Positions 49,104 to 58,027 of a DNA stretch of 64,000 nucleotides are shown here, piece after piece; positions within the stretch are counted from its first letter, which is position 1; each line of letters begins with the position of its first letter. A program made the translations under genes and the position numbers. The DNA lies in NCBI RefSeq assembly GCF_965243865.1, contig NZ_OZ251603.1, positions 2,852,001 to 2,916,000 on the forward strand, given 5' to 3'. The notes under the pieces are model-generated. The model worked only from the letters and a program-made list of their open reading frames with translations. It ran no database searches and had not been told where the DNA came from. This stretch comes from Hyphomicrobium_A sp965243865 (GTDB lineage: Bacteria > Pseudomonadota > Alphaproteobacteria > Rhizobiales > Hyphomicrobiaceae).

Positions 49104-50768
49104 ATGGAACAATCGATCGTCACCGCACGGCGCTCCCAAGCATTCCCGACGTTGCTGCCAGAGGAAGTCGAGCGCGTAAGGCGCTTCGGGCAGCCTCGAT
49201 CGTTCGCTGCCGGCGAATATCTCGCACGTGTCGGCGAGCATGCACCGGGCGTCATGCTGGTTCTGTCTGGCAAGGTGGATGTGTTCCAATCGAAGGGCGG
49301 CCACCGCACCTTGATCGTCACGCACGAGCCCGGCGGGTTCATGGGCGAGCTGGCACAGCTCGGCGGACGCCCGGCACTCATCGACGCCATCGCCAGCGAA
49401 CCGGTTGACGTCCTCGTTATTCCCGCAGCGGAGCTGCGCTCATTGCTCATCGCCGAGGCCGAACTCGGCGAACGCATCATGCGCGCGCTGATCTTGCGCC
49501 GCATCGGGCTTCTCGAAACTGGAGCTGGCGGCCCGATCATCGTCGGCAGTGCGGACAATGGCGAAGTGCTGCGCCTCGAAGGCTTCCTTACCCGCAACGG
49601 CCACCCGCATCAGCGCCTCGATCCCGAGACCGACCCCTGCGGCAGGGTTCTGGTCGAGAAGTTCGAAGTGTCGCCGCAGGACTTGCCGATCGTCCTCTGC
49701 CCCAATGGCAGGCTTCTTCACAATCCGTCCGAGACAGAGTTGGCGCACTGCATCGGCCTCATCTCACCGCTCGATCCCGATCATGTCCACGACGTCGTCA
49801 TCGTCGGTGCAGGTCCTGCCGGCCTCGCGACGGCCGTCTATGCAGCCTCCGAGGGATTGTCCGTGCTCGTGCTCGACTGCCGCGCTTTCGGAGGGCAGGC
49901 CGGCGCCTCAGCCCGTATCGAGAACTATCTTGGCTTCCCCACCGGCATCACCGGAATGGCGCTGATGGCCCGCGCCTATAATCAGGCGCTGAAGTTCGGC
50001 GCTGACATGGTCATCCCCTGCGAAGCAAAGCATCTCGAACCGCGCAACGCCTCCTGCGGCGCCTTCGTGCTCCAGCTTGGGGAAGCGGGGAAGGTGCGCG
50101 CACGATCGGTCGTATTGGCGAGCGGAGTTCGCTACCGCCGGCTCAGTGTGCCCAACCTTTGCGATTTCGAGATGACCAGCATCCACTACTGGGCATCGCC
50201 CCTGGAAGCCAACCTCTGTGCGAAGCAGGAAGTGGCACTGGTCGGCGCCGGAAACTCGGCAGGACAGGCAGTTGTCTATCTCGCCAGTCGCGCCAAGAAA
50301 GTCTGGCTCCTGGCCCGCGGCGGTGACCTGGAAGCGAGCATGTCCCGCTACCTCGTCGATCGCATTCGCGGGCTCCCCAACGTCGAAGTTCTTCTCAACA
50401 CCGAAGTGACAGCCCTCGAAGGAAGCGATGGGCGTCTTGAAGCGGTTCGTTGGCGAAAAAACAACAGCGAAGAGGAGCAGCACGCGATCCGTCATCTGTT
50501 CCTATTCATCGGCGCTGATCCCAACACCGATTGGCTGCGCAATTCCAGCGTCTCTCTCGATGGTAAAGGCTTCGTGCTGACGGGCGCACAACTCCCGGAT
50601 GGCAATGGCAAGCTTTTGGAAACCAGCCGGCGCGGGATTTTCGCCATTGGCGATGTGCGTTCGGGATCCGTAAAGCGCGTTGCAGCTTCCGTTGGCGAAG
50701 GTGCCCAGGTCGTCGCCGCGCTGCACGCTTATCTTGCCGAGCAGCCAGTGTCGGTCAAAGTCGCCTAG
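49104..50768 (+). CDS. cyclic-nucleotide domain fused to thioredoxin-reductase-like flavoprotein
   Basis: A 554-residue two-part protein. Residues 20-135 form a cNMP-binding domain (FAAGEYLARVGEHAPGVMLVLSGKVDVF ... PGGFMGELAQLGGRPALIDAIA). About 230-545 is a thioredoxin-reductase-like FAD/NAD module (VVIVGAGPAGLATAVYAASEGLSVLVLD, FGGQAGASARIENYLGFP, ALVGAGNSAGQAVVYLA, GIFAIGDVRSGSVKRVAASVGEGAQVV). The redox CxxC between the FAD and NAD parts is absent: the equivalent stretch reads IHYWASPLEANLC. It can probably not reduce thioredoxin by the usual route and may act as a sensor or reduce another acceptor. A stand-alone cNMP protein is 1 kb away. Confidence 0.85.
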   Translation: MEQSIVTARRSQAFPTLLPEEVERVRRFGQPRSFAAGEYLARVGEHAPGVMLVLSGKVDVFQSKGGHRTLIVTHEPGGFMGELAQLGGRPALIDAIASEPVDVLVIPAAELRSLLIAEAELGERIMRALILRRIGLLETGAGGPIIVGSADNGEVLRLEGFLTRNGHPHQRLDPETDPCGRVLVEKFEVSPQDLPIVLCPNGRLLHNPSETELAHCIGLISPLDPDHVHDVVIVGAGPAGLATAVYAASEGLSVLVLDCRAFGGQAGASARIENYLGFPTGITGMALMARAYNQALKFGADMVIPCEAKHLEPRNASCGAFVLQLGEAGKVRARSVVLASGVRYRRLSVPNLCDFEMTSIHYWASPLEANLCAKQEVALVGAGNSAGQAVVYLASRAKKVWLLARGGDLEASMSRYLVDRIRGLPNVEVLLNTEVTALEGSDGRLEAVRWRKNNSEEEQHAIRHLFLFIGADPNTDWLRNSSVSLDGKGFVLTGAQLPDGNGKLLETSRRGIFAIGDVRSGSVKRVAASVGEGAQVVAALHAYLAEQPVSVKVA

Positions 50769-50838
50769 CGCTGGTTGAAGCCGGCGTGCGCACGTCAATC
50801 CGCTTGCAGCCCGACGCAGCCGGTGCAATCAATTGGCA

Positions 50839-51804
50839 ATGACAAAAGTATCTCACCCGCGCGTCGTCTCGCTCATCGCGAGCTCAACTGAGATATTGAA
50901 CGCGCTTGGCGCTGGAGATTTGCAGGTCGCCCGTTCTCACGAGTGCGACTATCCTCCTTCGGTCCTGAACCTGCCCGCGGTCACGCGCCCGAAGTTCGAC
51001 GTTCAGGGATCGAGCGGCGAAATCGATCAGCGGGTCCGTTCACTCGTGGAGCGCGGCTTGTCTGTTTACGATGTCGACGCCGCAGCCCTCGATGCGTTGA
51101 AGCCCGACGTCATCCTTACGCAGGATCAGTGTCAGGTCTGCGCCGTCTCGCTCGCCGACGTCGAGCGTGCAGTGTGCGAGTTCGTGCACAGCCGCCCGCG
51201 CGTCGTCTCCATGCACCCGCACACGATGGCCGACATCTTTCGCGACATTCATCGTGTCGCCGACGCAATCGGTCGCCCCGAGGCTGGCGATAAGCTCATC
51301 GCCTCGATGAAGCGGCGTCTTGTGGCCGTTGCGGCGCTCGTCATGGGGCAACCCAGGAAGCGCCTCGCCTTTATCGAATGGGTTGATCCGCCGATGTCGG
51401 GCGGTCACTGGATGCCCGAGCTTATCAGCACCGCAGGCGGTATCAGCCTGTTTGGCACAACCGGCGAGTCGTCGCCCTGGATTACCTGGAAGGACGTCGC
51501 CGCTGCCGACCCCGATATCATCGTGGTGGCGCCCTGCGGTTATGACATCGAAGTGACGCGCCGCGAGGTCCGGCCGCTCGTCCATTACGAGGTCTGGCAG
51601 AACCTGCGCGCGGTGCGCGATGGCCAAGTCTACCTTGCCGACGGCAACGCCTATTTCAACCGCCCCGGGCCTCGCCTCGTCGACAGCGCCGAGATCCTGG
51701 CTGAGATCATGCACCCGGAAGCCTGTAATTACGGTCTCCGCGGCAAGGCCTACGTCGGATACGAGATGATCCCTCCCGGCGTCATCACCACCAGGGCGGG
51801 CTGA
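50839..51804 (+). CDS. cobalamin-binding-like periplasmic-fold protein (BtuF type)
   Basis: A 321-residue protein with the fold of BtuF/iron-siderophore binding proteins (class III): RVVSLIASSTEILNALGAGDLQVARSHECDYP, the YDVDAAALDALKPDVILTQDQCQVCAVS linker helix, and a C-terminal lobe with PDIIVVAPCGYDIE and VRDGQVYLADGNAYFNRPGPRL. It lacks any signal peptide, so it may be cytosolic; no permease or ATPase is near. Relatives are called cobalamin-binding proteins by similarity; binding of B12 would fit a B12-using mutase in the region, but this is unproven. ATG 50839 used in preference to TTG 50833. Confidence 0.75.
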   Translation: MTKVSHPRVVSLIASSTEILNALGAGDLQVARSHECDYPPSVLNLPAVTRPKFDVQGSSGEIDQRVRSLVERGLSVYDVDAAALDALKPDVILTQDQCQVCAVSLADVERAVCEFVHSRPRVVSMHPHTMADIFRDIHRVADAIGRPEAGDKLIASMKRRLVAVAALVMGQPRKRLAFIEWVDPPMSGGHWMPELISTAGGISLFGTTGESSPWITWKDVAAADPDIIVVAPCGYDIEVTRREVRPLVHYEVWQNLRAVRDGQVYLADGNAYFNRPGPRLVDSAEILAEIMHPEACNYGLRGKAYVGYEMIPPGVITTRAG

Positions 51805-51821
51805 CCCAACCGGTGCCCGCT

Positions 51822-52202
51822 TCACATGTTCTCGTTCATCCGCCTCAGGCGCTTTGAAAGCCGCCGCATCAGGTCGAGCGCGAAGGATGGCGTTCGCTCG
51901 ATCAGATAGTTGAAAGCGGCCTCGCCGATTACCGCCACCTCGGTCGGCTCACGTGCAATCGCGGTGGCCCCGCGCGGCGCCCCGTCGATGAGCGACAGCT
52001 CGCCGAACGTCTCTCCCGGCCGCACCGTCTCCAGCACTTCGCCGGCCGACAGGATGCTGACGGAGCCGGTTCGCACCACGTACATCGTGTTGCCCTCGTC
52101 ACCCTCGACAAAGATGCGCTCACCCGCCTCGAACCGTTCCAGCGGGTAGCCGGCGCGCACTAACCCTTCAAAATCAAAGCCATCGCTCGCCATTGGCACC
52201 AT
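51822..52202 (-). CDS. single-domain cyclic nucleotide-binding protein
   Basis: About 126 residues forming a cNMP domain alone: FEAGERIFVEGDEGNTMYVVRTGSVSIL, VRPGETFGELSLIDGAPRGATAIARE, and a helical C-terminus FALDLMRRLSKRLRRMNENM. The phosphate-binding cassette GELSLIDGAPRGATA resembles that of Crp, but there is no DNA-binding domain. It may control a partner by cAMP binding. Starts 52202 or 52193 are both possible; no strong ribosome site. Convergent with the BtuF-like gene, 18 bases away. Confidence 0.8.
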   Translation of the reverse strand: MVPMASDGFDFEGLVRAGYPLERFEAGERIFVEGDEGNTMYVVRTGSVSILSAGEVLETVRPGETFGELSLIDGAPRGATAIAREPTEVAVIGEAAFNYLIERTPSFALDLMRRLSKRLRRMNENM

Positions 52203-52395
52203 CCGCGAGAGGCTATTGGACAGTTTGAGAGTATGCCGCGACCACCGCCGCGGCAACCAGCACGTAGCTCTATCCCGCGTTGCGCAGCCGTTACGCGGTT
52301 CCTCCACCGGCAATGCCGACGCGCGATCTGCGGGACAAGAGCGCGATTTTCCTATATCGGCCTATACAAGCTGTTGCGAAACGGGGGACAGGGAC

Positions 52396-54252
52396 ATGGC
52401 AGCGACGAGGCCGGCATCGACCTCTGGATTTGGGCGCGCGCTCGACTATCTGCTGGGGCGCAACACGCTCATCGGCATAGCCTCGATGATGCTGCTGCTG
52501 ATCTCCGGTTTCGCCACCTGGCATGGCATGCGCGATTTCATCATCGGCGTGTCGACGTCCCCGGCAGGCAATTCTCAGGAGTTGCCAGGCGGCCTCTCGT
52601 TCTCCAACGACTTCCTCGTCATTGTCGTCGTCTTCGCCCTGACATTCCTGATGTGGCTTGCACTGCGCGAGTCCTTCGGCGTCGGCCGCCGCCTCTCCGA
52701 CCGCATCGTCACCTTCCCGCTCTATGTGTTCCTGGCCATCTGGTCGATTGGTTTCGGCTACGGTTTCTGGTGGAGCCTTATCGCCGGCGAGGAAGCAACG
52801 CGCACTGGCCTGGCTGGCCTGCAGCAGGACGCAGGCGACGCGGCCAGCGCCGTCGCGGCCAGGCTGGATGCCGTGAAAGTGGGCCTCGACAGTGTCGTCA
52901 CCTGGTCGCAGACGCAGATGACGCGCGAGGAAACCAGCGGCGGCTCGTGCGGCACCTCATCGGGGGCCGGCCGCGGCCCGCTCTATAACGCCCGCGTTGC
53001 CGTACGCGATCAGATCGCCTCGCTGCGCGACGGCGTCGAAAATTCCTGGATCAAGCCGGTGCAGGACGACATCGGGGCCCTGCAGCAGAGCGTCGCCTCG
53101 CTCCAGGGCAACACGGTCGCCGAACGCCAGGCCAGCTTCAACGCCATGGCGACGCGCATCCGTTCGCGTGCTCGCGACATCGCCGCCCGCTCCAACGAAC
53201 TCGGCAAATCGACAGCAACGGAAATGCGCGCCATTGCCGCCGCTGTATCGGTTCCGCCGGGTCAAAGTAGCTTCTCGTGTTACGACCCCACCCTCGCGCA
53301 GCGTCTCACCCAGGCCGCGGTTCAGGCTGACCAGCCCGCGACGCTCGAGCTGCGCGAAGCCTCGTTCAACGAAGGCCCCGCGGGCGTCGCCAACGCCATC
53401 AAGCGCCTGTGGGAGAACATCGGCTCTTATCTGTCGAGCCTCATTGGCTTTATCTCCCGCGCGGAACCAGAGGGCGCGACCAAGAGCGGCGAGCCGATCA
53501 CCGGGCGCGATATGATTGCACTGCTCGCAACCATCGGCATCGACCTGGGCCTGCTCGCGCTGGCAATCCTCAATCCGCCGCCCGCCGAGAGCCGCCGCCC
53601 GCAACCGCAGGTCATTCGCCAGATCCGGGCCGCCGTGAACACGGCCATCGAACGCGCGCCCGGCGCGACCATGGAGTGGGTGCGCCGCCATTTCATCTAT
53701 CACAAGCGCAACTCGTACCTCGTCATCCCAAATCTCTATAGCTGTGATCCCAGTAACGAGCAGGAGTGCTCAAAAGCGCTCGCAATGAACCAGCTTGCCG
53801 GCGTTCTGGACGATCTCGATCTTGTGCGTTGGCCCCAACGCGCACCCTGGTGGAAGTTCTTCCGCAGCGGTGAACTCGAACAGCTCAAGGCCGAGGAAGC
53901 CGCCGCCAGCGACACCGACCTCAGCGCCATCCGCAAACAGTGGCTCAAGGATCATCCCAAGGCCGAAGGCGAGAAGACCGAAGAGGATATTGCGTTCGAG
54001 AAGGCGCAACCTCTTCGCAACCACGGCCTGTTCTCAAAAGCGGAAAAGGCTCTCACGTTCGCGGGATGGAGCGAGCGCGCTCGCCGCGACATTGAGATCT
54101 TCCCGCTCGAGGACGTCGAGGGGTTGACGCCTATCCTCATGGTGCTTGCCGACGACGGCAGCATCGAGAAAGCCGAAGCAGAAGAAGCCCAGGCCGCCGC
54201 ATCGAAGAAAAGCTGGTGGCCGTTCGGCGCGCGCGAGACAAACACCGCTTAG
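52396..54252 (+). CDS. large membrane protein of unknown function
   Basis: A 618-residue protein. Three or four hydrophobic segments lie at about 30-50, 75-95, 110-135 and 360-400 (TLIGIASMMLLLISGFATW, FLVIVVVFALTFLMWLALRE). Between them is a large loop rich in Ala, Gln and Ser with coiled-coil character (DAGDAASAVAARLDAVKVG) and two cysteine spots (GGSCGTSSGAG, SSFSCYDPT). The C-terminal 200 residues are soluble and contain a RKQWLKDHPKAEGEKTEEDIAFEKA helix. Family not recognised. Start ATG 52396 follows GGGGACAGGGAC. A cNMP protein diverges from it. Confidence 0.6.
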   Translation: MAATRPASTSGFGRALDYLLGRNTLIGIASMMLLLISGFATWHGMRDFIIGVSTSPAGNSQELPGGLSFSNDFLVIVVVFALTFLMWLALRESFGVGRRLSDRIVTFPLYVFLAIWSIGFGYGFWWSLIAGEEATRTGLAGLQQDAGDAASAVAARLDAVKVGLDSVVTWSQTQMTREETSGGSCGTSSGAGRGPLYNARVAVRDQIASLRDGVENSWIKPVQDDIGALQQSVASLQGNTVAERQASFNAMATRIRSRARDIAARSNELGKSTATEMRAIAAAVSVPPGQSSFSCYDPTLAQRLTQAAVQADQPATLELREASFNEGPAGVANAIKRLWENIGSYLSSLIGFISRAEPEGATKSGEPITGRDMIALLATIGIDLGLLALAILNPPPAESRRPQPQVIRQIRAAVNTAIERAPGATMEWVRRHFIYHKRNSYLVIPNLYSCDPSNEQECSKALAMNQLAGVLDDLDLVRWPQRAPWWKFFRSGELEQLKAEEAAASDTDLSAIRKQWLKDHPKAEGEKTEEDIAFEKAQPLRNHGLFSKAEKALTFAGWSERARRDIEIFPLEDVEGLTPILMVLADDGSIEKAEAEEAQAAASKKSWWPFGARETNTA

Positions 54253-54265
54253 ACTCGAACGAGAA

Positions 54266-54287
54266 CTGCGGGCGTGTTCGCCCGCAG
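54266..54287 (+). terminator. hairpin after the membrane protein gene
   Basis: CTGCGGGCG and CGCCCGCAG pair over 9 bp around TGTT, 14 bases after the stop. There is no T run. It lies between convergent genes. Confidence 0.6.
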
Positions 54288-54329
54288 CGCTGTCGCGAAA
54301 GCAATACCTCGATTGTGCGCGTGGCTAGC

Positions 54330-54593
54330 TCAGCCGCGCCACAGCCAGACCGTCAGCGCAGCGCCGGCCACGGCGACGAGATACATCAATAGCGGTGACA
54401 GCAGGCCCAAGATCGCCGCGATGTGGAAGCCCATGAACGATCCAGCGATGCCGACGAGCGCGTAAGTCACGTCGCCCGCCCCCGTCGCTGCCGTAACCTG
54501 GCGCCCGAGCCAACCGCGGCCATGCCTGTTCAGGGCAAAGCCAATCGCTGCACCAAAAATGACGAGCAGGAGAAACGTGCCGATAGCACCCAT
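54330..54593 (-). CDS. GlsB/YeaQ/YmgE-family small membrane protein
   Basis: An 87-residue protein with three hydrophobic helices and the family pattern of transglycosylase-associated proteins (GTFLLLVIFGAAIGFALNRHGRGWLGRQVTAATGAGDVTYALVGIAGSFMGFHIA). Such proteins accompany stress responses and the envelope, and their function is not known. GAGGTGCGCAC lies ahead of the ATG. Confidence 0.75.
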   Translation of the reverse strand: MGAIGTFLLLVIFGAAIGFALNRHGRGWLGRQVTAATGAGDVTYALVGIAGSFMGFHIAAILGLLSPLLMYLVAVAGAALTVWLWRG

Positions 54594-54696
54594 GTGCGCA
54601 CCTCGTTGAGCCGGAGCGAATCAGACCGGCTAATTCTACGCCGGCTTATCAACTCTCCGAGCACCGCTTGCGTTCCGCGCGAGCTGTGGGTGTCTC

Positions 54697-54897
54697 TCAG
54701 CCAATCAGCGAAAAGGTCAGGATAGCAACGGTCACCACAGCGGCACCGGCAACGAAGCCAGCCAGCAGTGCCTGAAAGAAGGTGGTCGAGTCAGCTTCGG
54801 CCTGTGACCAGGCGATCTGGTTGATCGCATCGTCCAGCGCCAGGCGCAGCTCCATTGTCGAGAGGCTGTCGATCGAGCGGTTACGCCAAGTCACCAT
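54697..54897 (-). CDS. small single-helix membrane protein
   Basis: A 66-residue protein: a soluble N-terminus with SLSTMELRLALDDAINQIAWSQAEAD and one C-terminal membrane helix (FFQALLAGFVAGAAVVTVAILTFSLIG), ending there. No family recognised. MVTWRNRS at 54897 is chosen as the start over an ATG 24 bases upstream, which lacks the usual spacing to GGAGCTC. Placed among other small envelope proteins. Confidence 0.5.
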   Translation of the reverse strand: MVTWRNRSIDSLSTMELRLALDDAINQIAWSQAEADSTTFFQALLAGFVAGAAVVTVAILTFSLIG

Positions 54898-55002
54898 GGG
54901 AGCCGAGCTCCTTCTACGCAAACAACGTTACAGTCACCCCCTCAGCAATGAGCGTGCCAGTAATAAATAGGACGTCCGAAGAGCGTTCTCAATCAGTGCG
55001 CG

Positions 55003-55731
55003 CTAGAAGTTGGCGCGATAGAAGTCCTCGCATCCCGCGCTCGACATCACCGGATAAGGCCGCACGTCCTGCACGGTTTGGTTACTGACGAGAACGGTCG
55101 TGTAATAGCGGGCATAACGGCCCTCATCGCGCCCATAGAAATCGCGGCAGTACTGCCAGACTTCGTTGGTTCCGTTTGACCTGACGTAGTCCGGGCCGCC
55201 CGCAATCGACACCAGCTCCGCCGTGCCCATGCCCGGCCGTATCATGCTCCACGCCTCGGCCGGCACGCCGCATCCCGAGAAGCCGGCGGCTGAAATAATG
55301 ACGAAGCACAGTCCCAAAATGGGGCGGCTGATGCGCTTTCCCTCATGCATCATCTGGGCGAGTGCAGATGCAACGGCAGCAAGCCTGGAGCTTTGCGCCG
55401 TTGCCTCGGCGCCGCTTCTCTCCTCGAGGCCAGACAGGACGTGATAGTCGCGCGCGCTCCATGACGACGAGGCGCGCGCTTCCTCGATGGTCTGCTGCCA
55501 CAGCGTGGCGTCCGCTTTGTCACCGGCCATTCTTGTGCGCTGCGCCTGCAACTTTCCATTCCGGTCCGTCAGCGATCCGAACCAGATGAGGATCGCAACC
55601 GGGGCGCCGATCATGAGTGCGAACGTGCAGAACACCGCCGCAAAAAAGCTGCCACCAAGCGCGACGGCCAAGTGAACGGCAAGGAGCCCGAGCACACCTG
55701 CAATGATTAGTGCTGATCCCCGCGGCAGCAT
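55003..55731 (-). CDS. membrane protein with BamE/SmpA-like C-terminal part
   Basis: A 242-residue protein. The N-terminal 60 residues hold two hydrophobic helices (SALIIAGVLGLLAVHLAVALGG, FFAAVFCTFALMIGAPVAILIWFG), a helical cytosolic-like linker of about 90 residues follows, then an internal hydrophobic segment GLCFVIISAAGFSGCGVPAE that looks like a second, lipobox-bearing signal, and then a domain resembling BamE/SmpA (WSMIRPGMGTAELVSIAGGPDYVRSNGTNEVWQYCRDFYG). This layout is like a fusion of an inner-membrane protein with an outer-membrane lipoprotein. Internal starts at the second signal are possible. Confidence 0.55.
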   Translation of the reverse strand: MLPRGSALIIAGVLGLLAVHLAVALGGSFFAAVFCTFALMIGAPVAILIWFGSLTDRNGKLQAQRTRMAGDKADATLWQQTIEEARASSSWSARDYHVLSGLEERSGAEATAQSSRLAAVASALAQMMHEGKRISRPILGLCFVIISAAGFSGCGVPAEAWSMIRPGMGTAELVSIAGGPDYVRSNGTNEVWQYCRDFYGRDEGRYARYYTTVLVSNQTVQDVRPYPVMSSAGCEDFYRANF

Positions 55732-55959
55732 GCGCCCATCCCGATCTGTGAAGGTGTCACCGGTCTAGGATGGTCAGCCTGCGCCAAGCTTGCGCCGCTA
55801 CTCAATTCGCGAAACGACGAAAGTGCTTGCACAACAATAGGTGCAAAGCCGCACCATGCACTCCACCAATTGATTTACAGGATGAACGACGACGTAAGTA
55901 AGTTATTGTTAATAAGTCGAACGATGACATTCTGATCCCGAGCGATTCGGGGGGCCTCG

Positions 55960-56631
55960 ATGATCATTATTGTCGATGATCGTGAAGCGTTGACGTGTGT
56001 AGACACGATGGGGTTCGGTCGCGAGGGCATCTCGACGGAGGGCCTTGCTGCGTCCGATTTCGAGGATTGGGTGAGAACCGCTCCCGAACCGGAGTTGGCC
56101 GCCGTCGAAGCCTTTGTGCTCGGTGAATGCAGCGATCGCCGCATCTTTCCCAAGATGATCAAGCAGCGTTCGCGCGCGCCAGTGCTGGCGCTCAACGCTG
56201 GCCAATCTCTGCAGGAAACGCTCGATCTGTTTGCCTCTGGCGTCGACGATGTCATCGGCAACCCGACTCACATCCACGAGATCCTTGCGCGCATCAAGGC
56301 GATCAAGCGCCGCGCCGTGACCGAAGCTGAAGGTGCGGTCAGCGGTGAGATTCGCGTCTTCGGTGATGGCCGCGATCCCGAGGTCAGCGGTGAGCCGCTG
56401 CATCTGCCGCGCCGCGAGCGTCGCATCCTCGAATATCTGGTGAGCAACAAGGGCCGCCGCGTCACCAAGAGCCAGATCTTCAATTTCGTCTACGGTCTCT
56501 TCTCCGAAGAAATCGACGAGAACGTGATCGAGAGTCACATCAGCAAGCTGCGCAAGCGTCTGCGTCATCGGCTTGGCCACGACCCGATCGATTCGCAGCG
56601 CTATCTTGGCTACCGCCTGCTCGACGCGTGA
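55960..56631 (+). CDS. ftcR: flagellar transcriptional regulator FtcR
   Basis: A 223-residue regulator with a receiver-like domain (1-120: MIIIVDDREALTC, AVEAFVLGECSD, GVDDVIGNPTHIHEILARI) and a winged helix of the OmpR type (130-222: LHLPRRERRILEYLVSNKGRRVTKSQIFNFVYGLFSEEIDENVIESHISKLRKRL). Its receiver lacks the usual aspartate cluster, so it is probably not phosphorylated. In Brucella and relatives FtcR turns on the flagellar hook genes, and here it lies directly upstream of flgE. GGGGGGCC precedes the ATG. Confidence 0.9.
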   Translation: MIIIVDDREALTCVDTMGFGREGISTEGLAASDFEDWVRTAPEPELAAVEAFVLGECSDRRIFPKMIKQRSRAPVLALNAGQSLQETLDLFASGVDDVIGNPTHIHEILARIKAIKRRAVTEAEGAVSGEIRVFGDGRDPEVSGEPLHLPRRERRILEYLVSNKGRRVTKSQIFNFVYGLFSEEIDENVIESHISKLRKRLRHRLGHDPIDSQRYLGYRLLDA

Positions 56632-56729
56632 GCGTTCTGCGCGGACGAAAGTCAGTTTCGATCCAGCTTCGCGCAAGCCGTAAATGTTCAAATGCACAGG
56701 GCAGTTGCATTTGACGGGGAGCAAAGCTG

Positions 56730-57992
56730 ATGGGTCTCTATAGTACGATGCGGACGAGCGCGTCCGGCATGGCCGCACAGGCCAATCGCCTGGGGGCTGT
56801 GTCCGACAACATCGCCAATTCGAGCACCACCGGCTACAAACGCGCCTCGATGGAGTTCTCCTCGCTCATTCTTGATTCGGGGGGAACGGAGTACGTCTCT
56901 GGCGGTGTCGAATCGCACACGCGCTACGCCATCAGTGAGCAGGGCGGCTTCAGCTTCACCACCTCGGTGACGGACCTTGCAGTCAAGGGACAGGGCTTCT
57001 TCGTTGTCTCGTCCGAGAACGGTCAGACCTTCCTGACGCGTGCGGGCTCGTTTGTTCCCGACGGAGCCGGTGATCTCGTCAACGCGGCAGGCTTCAAGCT
57101 GATGGGCTACAGCCTGGCCAACGGCGCGCCATCGATCGTCGCCAACGGCACCGGCGGCCTCGAGGTCGTCAACATCGGCTCGCTTGCGCTGCAGGCGACC
57201 CCTTCGACAGAGGCGGCTTTCCAGGTCAATCTTCCTTATAACTCCAGCACGGTACCGGCGGCGGATGCGCCCTCTGGCAACACCGCGACGGCACAGTACA
57301 CCGCCAAGACCTCGCTCGACGCCTACGACAACCTCGGCAACAAGATCACGCTGGACGTCTATTCGACGAACCTCGGCGGCGGCGATTGGGAGATCAGTGT
57401 CTTCAATCAGGCCGATGCCGCCGCGGGTGGCGGCTTCCCCTACGCATCTGGTCCGCTGTCGACGGAGACGATGACGTTCGACAATTCGACCGGCTCATTC
57501 ACGTCGACGAGCCCCACCTCCGTATCCGTACCGATTCCGAACGGCGCTACCCTTGTCATCGATATGACCGGTAGCACGCAGCTCGGTGCCGACTACACAC
57601 TTCTCGACGCCACCGTCGTCAACGGCAACGCGCCGAGCGCCGTTGAAAGCGTCGAGATCGCCGAGGATGGAACGCTTTATGCGGTCTTCGAGAGCGGCAC
57701 GCGCGTGGCGACCTATAAAATCCCGCTCGCCAGCGTAGCGAGCCCGGACAATCTCCAGCCACTCGCTGGAAACGTTTTCATCGCGACGGCCAATTCCGGA
57801 GAGGTCCAACTCGGATTCCCCGGCGAAAGCGGCTTCGGAATCATGGTTTCGGGCGCGCTGGAACAGTCGACGGTCGACCTCGCCTCCGAGCTCACCACGA
57901 TGATCGAAGCCGAACGCAACTACACCGCCAATTCGAAGGTCTTTCAGACCGGTGCCGAGCTCATGGACGTGCTTGTCAATCTGAAGCGCTAA
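56730..57992 (+). CDS. flgE: flagellar hook protein FlgE
   Basis: A 420-residue hook subunit. The N-terminal flagellar rod/hook motif (MGLYSTMRTSASGMAAQANRLGAVSDNIANSSTTGYKRA) and the C-terminal helix (VDLASELTTMIEAERNYTANSKVFQTGAELMDVLVNLKR) are plain, and the middle has FlgE D1 segments LAVKGQGFFVV and GFKLMGYSLANGAP. It is the first structural gene after ftcR with a GGGGAGC ribosome site. Slightly shorter than enteric FlgE variants, normal for Rhizobiales. Confidence 0.95.
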   Translation: MGLYSTMRTSASGMAAQANRLGAVSDNIANSSTTGYKRASMEFSSLILDSGGTEYVSGGVESHTRYAISEQGGFSFTTSVTDLAVKGQGFFVVSSENGQTFLTRAGSFVPDGAGDLVNAAGFKLMGYSLANGAPSIVANGTGGLEVVNIGSLALQATPSTEAAFQVNLPYNSSTVPAADAPSGNTATAQYTAKTSLDAYDNLGNKITLDVYSTNLGGGDWEISVFNQADAAAGGGFPYASGPLSTETMTFDNSTGSFTSTSPTSVSVPIPNGATLVIDMTGSTQLGADYTLLDATVVNGNAPSAVESVEIAEDGTLYAVFESGTRVATYKIPLASVASPDNLQPLAGNVFIATANSGEVQLGFPGESGFGIMVSGALEQSTVDLASELTTMIEAERNYTANSKVFQTGAELMDVLVNLKR

Positions 57993-58027
57993 AGGTGAGC
58001 GCGGGCTAGCTTTGGGATTGCAACTGG

